From the NCBI GenBank assembly GCA_002682825.1, contig NOKP01000068.1, positions 1 to 64,000 of the forward strand: 64,000 nt of DNA, given 5' to 3'. The notes under the pieces were generated by a model. The model was not told the origin of the DNA and ran no database searches. It saw nothing but the letters and a program-made list of their open reading frames with translations. Position numbers and translations under genes: made by a program. The DNA is from Neonectria sp. B-13 (Eukaryota; Ascomycota; Sordariomycetes; Hypocreales; Nectriaceae). This document shows positions 58,901 through 64,000 of the stretch, piece after piece. Position 1 is the first letter of the stretch; the number at the start of each line of letters is the position of its first letter.

Positions 58901-59519
58901 CATTGTGGTCAATAGGAACACTTACTAGGGGCTGAAGCTTATGAACAGTGCTAGCTATACCACAGTCGGCATAATCCCTGATCAGAACTTCCCTGGGCAG
59001 TCAATATTACAGTAGATCATGCTCTACTTCGGGCCACCAGCCGCCATCGTGCTATTGTCGGAGACAATAAGGGCGTTCCACTTCGTAGGGATGCCATCTA
59101 GAACAGTGCTGCTAGCCCCTATTAGCACGAAGATCGCAAAGGGAAGGAGACCGTGGCAGGTGCACAAGGTCAGCCGTAGGGGCCTACCTTACGTAGCCGC
59201 CTTTGCCTACACCAACTACAAAGTCCAAGGACATACGCTGGAGCACATCGCTCTCGAGCTGCAAGGCACAAGGACCACAGTCATCAACGGCAAAAGCGTA
59301 GCATCTCAATGTGATCCCTACAGTCTGTATGTACAGCTCTCACGGTCCCGATCAATAAGCAATATTATACTGCTTTCCAAGGTCCAGGAAAGAGATATGA
59401 TCAGCAACTGGATCCCTGAGAATATAGCAACAGCAGAGGCAAAGCTAGACCAGCTCAGTAATACAACAATCAGGCAAGCTGAGGTAGACTGGTACAATAA
59501 AGTAAGCAACATACAATAG
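52997..59519 (+). pseudogene. Helitron Rep/helicase, RIP-degraded
   Basis: A 6.5-kb trail of homologous frames follows the order of fungal Helitron proteins, which catalyse rolling-circle transposition. A Ser/Pro-rich N-terminus is followed by a Cys-rich domain (CKTCYRKFP, CASCFCPLQPISSCLDC, then LIEEKLIALNSYYG), as in the DUF6570 part of such proteins. A Rep domain has the HUH motif (ALHIHGLLWL, near 55,742) and the two-tyrosine region (LIYYLMNYITK, near 56,335). A PIF1-type helicase has Walker A (GGKGGTGKSQ, near 57,985-58,010), a Walker B region reading MINEVSML, and a C-terminal YTNYKVQGHTL and VQLSRSRS. Many TAG/TAA/TGA stops and at least two frame changes break it. It ends at the TAG of NIQ. 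Confidence 0.88.
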
Positions 59520-60524
59520 AGCCATAGAGAGTATATAGAGCAACCAAGGATAGCAAGAGACCATCTTATCCTACTATTAGACAAAAGAGCAAAGGCCTTA
59601 AAGTTAGAAAATACTAAGCATTGCATACACAGTCACACTTACAGTCATGAAGGTCAGAGCTACAGTCCAGGGTTATTGCAGTCAGGGTCATCAAGGTACA
59701 TCAAAGTCACCCGCAGGGCCAGCCGCACAAAGCTCCAAGTTATCAACACCAACAGCGAGCCAGCGCAATAGCTTTATAGGGTATTATTGCGCTCTCACCA
59801 GTATCACAAACCAGAGAGATTTCCAACGTATTTGGTCGAGTGGTTGTAGGGTTGCCAGTCCATGCTACTTAACTAAACAGATTCGTCAACTAGCCTCTGA
59901 CGTTAAGTTAGTCTTCTCAAATGGTTAGAATAGCTTACACTACCCCACAGTACAGTTATTCATCCTTGCACTAGAAGAAACTGCCCCACAGTAAGCATTA
60001 AGGGAAAAAGTCCATCTAGGATTTCTTACCCCTTACCGGAGAATCATAAGACAGGATGTCTAGGTCCCTTGGGATCTAGTCCGCTGTTCAATGATAGTAA
60101 GGACCAGTAAGTTTTGCCGGTCTATCCAGCCGATCCCTTGTTCAGGCGTAGTAGCTGCTTTTCGCGGTAGGGTATCAGTTGTGATGCTCTCGCGCTACGG
60201 TCACTGCAGCAAGGCATGCGATTTCGTAAAGTCGTTGACAGCATTGCCCAGTAGGGATGATCGCAGCAGCAGGAATCAGCCCTAACATCAATAGCACCAC
60301 ATTAAAGAGAGACCTAGGGTTCGAATCCAGTCCTAGGGACCTTTTTTCCTTTATTTTCTAGGTGGTCTCATAGCCCCTAGTCCTTAGGGCCATTTTTGCG
60401 TCTCTTGGTAGCACTTATCTCTAGTCTTCTCACATCAATTGACCGATTGTCATCAGCTAGCTATTATTAGTCAGCTAGTTGCACAAGCGCATATGTCAGC
60501 AGGCATGGATGGAGGATGAGGGCA
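59520..60524. other. Helitron 3' flank with a possible degraded gene
   Basis: A plus-strand frame from 59647 (MKVRATVQGYCSQGHQ) continues through RIP-type TAGs to about 60,090 (ALTSITNQRDFQRIWSSGCR, later LGFLTPYRRIIRQDV), so a second decayed protein may be present; no family is recognised. A B-box-like GGTTCGAATCC followed by TTTTTT lies near 60,314-60,345 but has no partner A box. No Helitron hairpin-CTRR terminus was confirmed. Confidence 0.35.
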
Positions 60525-60585
60525 CACGTGAAACTCACGTGAATATCACATGCGATTCACGTGAAAGTCATATGATATTCACGTG
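60525..60585. repeat. six CACGTG-type palindromes at exact 11-bp spacing
   Basis: Hexamers begin at 60525, 60536, 60547, 60558, 60569 and 60580. Four are CACGTG; the third is CACATG and the fifth CATATG. The linkers are similar but not identical (AAACT, AATAT, CGATT, AAAGT, ATATT). CACGTG is the binding core of bHLH factors such as Cbf1/Pho4, so this may be a phased regulatory array. Confidence 0.75.
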
Positions 60586-60640
60586 CTCACCACCAAAATT
60601 TTGGGCCAATAGGACGACATGGCTTTGGGTGTACGCCTGA

Positions 60641-60709
60641 TAGACCTTTCGTTCCTCAAGGCATAGACCTTTCGTTCCTCAAGGCATAGACCTTTCGTTC
60701 CTCAAGGCA
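60641..60709. repeat. 3 x 23-bp tandem repeat with a nearby inverted copy
   Basis: Three perfect copies of a unit that starts TAGACCTTTCGTTCCTCAAG. The core TTCGTTCCTCAAGGC occurs in inverse orientation at 60766-60780 and again at 50648-50662. Confidence 0.92.
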
Positions 60710-60890
60710 CAGGGGAGATGCAGAGGTCGCGCGCGCAGGCTATCGCGCTCACTCTGCAAAGGAAAGCCTTGAGGAACGAATTTAAGAACTTGAATTGAAT
60801 TAAGTCACAGGTGTTAAGACCATAGACTGTAAGCTAAGGTGTTGAGACCTTCTAAAGGAAAAAAAACAGTCAATAAGAGAGCAACTACAA

Positions 60891-62311
60891 CTATGATTTC
60901 TTTGCCAAGTGCCTAATTCGCAGTGATCGCGAAGCCTCAGCAGTAGTAGAAGATCCCGAAGACTCATGTTGGCTGGCATTCGCGCCAGTGAGGTCAACCT
61001 GCTGGAGCTCGTCTAGATCATCTGAAGAAGTCCCTGTGCCAGATCCCGATCCTAATGCAGATTCATCTATGGATAATGCAATCAGTTGAGTAGATATGTC
61101 TATTATAGTAGGTCAGTTACCTTCTGATGAGGAGACTCTTATTCTTTGTAAGTTTATAGCAGTAGAGTCACCAGTGGGCCGTGATTTCTTCGAGGGTGTC
61201 TCTGGCTGCGATGCTAGGGGTGGGGTTTGTGGTGCTTTGCGTTTTGTTGGAGTTGTGAAGTTGGCTCTCGCATTGAATATAGTCCTTCTCTCCGAACTAG
61301 GAGTAGCATGCGATGGCGTTGTCTGGGGTGTAAGGGTGCCAGGTGCTGCAGGTTGGAAGGTCCAGCTGTCGGGGACGACGATGAAGACGTAATCCTTTTC
61401 CAGTCGTGGGGGCTTAAGCATTACATCATGGTTTAGGAGGCCGGCGACTTTGCCTGTACAGATGAGCGAGGTGCCAGGGTGGAAGTGGCTATCCCGCTTC
61501 TCGACCATCTTCTTACAGAGTGTGTCCCAGGGCCGAGCGAGGATGGGAAAGATAACAAAGACTTGGAAGGGATGGTATCCTCCGTAGGGAGATTTCTGGG
61601 GTTTGCCTGGCATCAAGTAGGTAGAGAGGTTGACGAACCCACAGCATTTCTGTTGGGCCTCCGTGAGGCCGGGGAGCAGGTCTGTCTTCAGAAGAACAGT
61701 GCCACTGTCAGCAATGGGGCCGATGAAGCTGACGACTGGCTGGATCAGGGGGAATCGGTCAAAGGAAGCGAAGTTGCGGGTGGAGATGCTATGGTACTCG
61801 TTAGCTAGGACAACAGGGAGGAAGAGACAGGAGAGGCCTCCCAAACTCACGGTTGGTAACCGAAATCGCGGACGATAAGGGTAGGGATTGTGTAGTCAAC
61901 CATGTCCCCGATCTCCGACTCTAGCCCGTCTAGCTGTTCAACCTCCCACGTTAGGGCATATGGATGAGCCCGGCCATGCATGAAGAACCAGGATTCTGCC
62001 CACTCTGACGGAATGACCTGCATGTTGTAGATGGACATGTTCAGGCTGAAGAAGATACTGGGCATGTCCTCCTGGTGCAGACGTAGGGGCGTGTATTCCT
62101 GCGAAGTCAACCAGGCAGGGGCAGGAAGGACGATTTGGGCAATAGCCTCTGCGTTTAGGCCCTTGACATGGTGCTGGTCTGGGGTAGTAAACCTCTCCGG
62201 CGTGCCTGGCTGGATCAAGAAGAACATGGTCATATCGCTGCCAATGTTCCTCTGAGACTCAAGGGGTCTTTGAGACCTCTCGTCTTCGTTGGTGTCAGTA
62301 GGCGGCGCCAT
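60891..62311 (-). CDS. unknown protein, paralogue copy 2 (three exons)
   Basis: Exons 62311-61851, 61788-61121 and 61066-60891 join in frame to 434 residues. Introns are 62 nt (61789-61850; GTGAGT donor, CTAAC branch, TAG acceptor) and 54 nt (61067-61120; GTAACT donor, TAG acceptor). The first intron falls at the same codon as in copy 1 (GYQ/P); the second is absent from copy 1. Conserved blocks are PAPAWLTSQEYTPL, SEWAESWFFMHGR, HPYALTWEVEQLDG, GGYHPFQVFVIFP, LICTGKVAGLL and DYVFIVVPDSWTF. The tail is Ser/Thr/Pro-rich with an acidic SSDDLDELQQVDLTG motif near the end. The gene is not RIP-damaged and has normal introns, so it is probably expressed. Function is unknown. Confidence 0.8.
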
Positions 62312-63043
62312 ATTCGAAGTGAGGCTAGGGGTCATAGTGCGATGAGGTGGCGGTCCGGTAGTAGCGATGCTGCGAGGAAGCGGGCTGGGGGCAGCAATAG
62401 TGTGAGGTGGTAGGTCCGTAGCGGTAACGCTATGGGAGATGTCAGTGAGAAGCGAAGAGAAAGGGAGGCATTAGGTAGTGGTATAGGGTGGGCCAACTCT
62501 ACGTTGCAGGAGATTGTATAAAGCCAGCTGTAGGAGGGAGGACTCGAGGTGGGCGCTAGAAGCTTGCAGACTATAAGAGATAGTAAAGGTGAAAGGTTAG
62601 ATAAAACGATAGCAGTCTACTAGATATATTAGAGGGAAAGAGAGGAGCTAAGGCAGGAGTCAGCAAGCAGGCCAGATCAGGAGGGAAGGCGCATTACGTG
62701 ACAAGAAGCATAAGCACAGGGAGTTGCGGCAGTCACGCGGAGGCAGTTAGTACGCCTTATGTACACTGAGCTGGCGTAAGTATTGGTACATTACTTCAGC
62801 GCAGGGTATGATTGGACATTGCTATAGGCGAGGTTATTACATACTGCTGTAACGCTCAGACAATGTACTACACTAGGCAATGATCTCCATCAGCTGTACA
62901 AAGAACTATTTCAGCTTGGTCGTTAGTTTAGAAGGTCTAAGGGAAGGTAGCTCATTAATATAATATGATTGGATGGAGTTGTATCTCCGGTGGGAAGTGG
63001 TTGCAGTAAGAAAAAGCAAGTATATTCTACTAAGGTTTAGCTA
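62312..63043. other. upstream region of copy 2 and intergenic DNA
   Basis: Short minus-strand repeats (TAGTAGCGATGCTG/CGTAGCGGTAACGCTATG type) lie directly upstream of the ATG. A TATACAATCTCC motif on the minus strand near 62,510-62,525 could be a TATA-like element. No gene is seen. Confidence 0.4.
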
Positions 63044-63874
63044 TAACGTAGTTCATCACTAACTCGGCCACATCACTAACTCGGCCACTTCTTATCACAC
63101 CTCAAAGCTTGTTTTTTAAAAAGGCATATAAAATCCAATTTTAATTAAAATTAAAAAATCCTTTTTGTTTTATAAAACGATAAAGAATCTAAATTTAAAA
63201 TTAAAATTCTAGAAATTTAACTAGTCTCTAATATGGCTAAANNNNNNNNNNNNNNNNNNNNNNNNNNNNNNNNNNNNNNNNNNNNNNNNNNNNNNNNNNN
63301 NNNNNNNNNNNNNNNNNNNNNNNNNNNNNNNNNNNNNNNNNNNNNNNNNNNNNNNNNNNNNNNNNNNNNNNNNNNNNNNNNNNNNNNNNNNNNNNNNNNN
63401 NNNNNNNNNNNNNNNNNNNNNNNNNNNNNNNNNNNNNNNNNNNNNNNNNNNNNNNNNNNNNNNNNNNNNNNNNNNNNNNNNNNNNNNNNNNNNNNNNNNN
63501 NNNNNNNNNNNNNNNNNNNNNNNNNNNNNNAAAATCCAATTTTAATTAAAATTAAAAAATCCTTTTTGTTTTATAAAACGATAAAGAATCTAAATTTAAA
63601 ATTAAAATTCTAGAAATTTAACTAGTCTCTAATATGGCTAAATTGAAAAAGGTGCTTATCTAAGCCCCACTTTTCCTATGTGGAAAGAACTATAAGTCTA
63701 GAATTTCTAGAAAATTAAATACAATATATCCTAATAGTAAAAAATACTATATTAAAACTTTTAAAGTTTTAGCTAAAGTTTGAATTTTATATGTCTTTTT
63801 GAAAAACAGGCTTTAAGGTGTGATAAGAAGTGGCCGAGTTAGTGATGTGGCCGAGTTAGTGATGAACTACGTTA
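63044..63874. mobile_element. pogo-type MITE, second copy of element D, containing an N gap
   Basis: It runs 63046-63872, flanked by TA, with the TCACTAACTCGGCCAC pair at each end and the D body in inverse orientation. Bases 63242-63530 are N. The 112 bp before the gap (63130-63241) are repeated exactly after it (63531-63642). Removing the repeated offset gives 426 bp, the length of element D. Confidence 0.92.
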
Positions 63875-64000
63875 GAAGTAGTTCTAGGAGGGTTATAAGT
63901 AGAGGAAAATTCAAAGGAGAGAGAGGTAAATCCAAAGGGAGTGTAATCTAGGAATATATTGTAATTCTCTACTATAGTCATTATTGATTTTCATTATGGA

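Noticed and set aside
60314..60345. GGTTCGAATCC followed by a T-run, like the end of a tRNA gene
   Set aside because: No acceptor stem, A box or cloverleaf could be built, and the T stem pairs only two bases.
59930..60525. Defined Helitron 3' terminus (hairpin plus CTRR)
   Set aside because: Several CTAG words occur (for example near 60,358) but none follows a convincing GC-rich hairpin, so no end was assigned.
63233..63613. Open frames across the N run
   Set aside because: They exist only because Ns contain no stop codons.

Overview
This 64 kb window looks like a TE-rich, AT-rich compartment of a filamentous ascomycete (Pezizomycotina). The evidence is eukaryotic: spliceosomal introns with GTAAGT/GTGAGT donors, Fot1/pogo, hAT and Helitron elements, and long tracts in which CpA/TpG and CpG are depleted and CAA/CAG codons have become TAA/TAG. 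That is the signature expected of RIP (repeat-induced point mutation). The species cannot be named from the sequence alone.

Layout. Positions 1-2830 are GC-balanced, essentially gene-free DNA. From about 2,830 to 45,900 lies an AT-rich nest of DNA transposons. It contains two Fot1/pogo transposons with intact reading frames (3579-5440 and 32909-34768), one frameshifted copy (41634-43470), one half copy (32246-32621), and about eight pogo-type MITEs or MITE fragments of roughly 410-440 bp. It also holds three long hAT elements with RIP-type damage (11872-16039, 20118-26465, 32622-37738), about a dozen short non-autonomous hAT elements, most with perfect 8-bp target duplications, and one tRNA-headed SINE-like insertion with a perfect 11-bp duplication (9242-9688). 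Many are nested inside one another.

Positions 45,900-50,600 return to mixed composition, with a long inverted repeat, a possible solo LTR, and a second-clade pogo transposase killed by one in-frame TAG. Positions 50,640-62,500 are GC-balanced. Two paralogous multi-exon genes of unknown function, both on the minus strand, flank a badly RIP-mutated Helitron Rep/helicase pseudogene on the plus strand. The window ends in a pogo MITE that contains an N gap, which is very probably an assembly artefact.

Main message. Every pogo-type terminus that is complete in the subterminal region ends in ACGT next to a TA, and nearly all carry two copies of a ~14-bp motif spaced exactly 17 bp apart. The core of that motif differs from element to element, while one MITE body recurs with four different end modules. 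The transposases conserve the catalytic core but differ strongly in the predicted DNA-recognition helix. The hAT families parallel this: a shared CAGGGTTGTGAAATTAGT end followed by family-specific subterminal arrays. This suggests modular end/transposase co-diversification in a RIP genome and is the most interesting system here.
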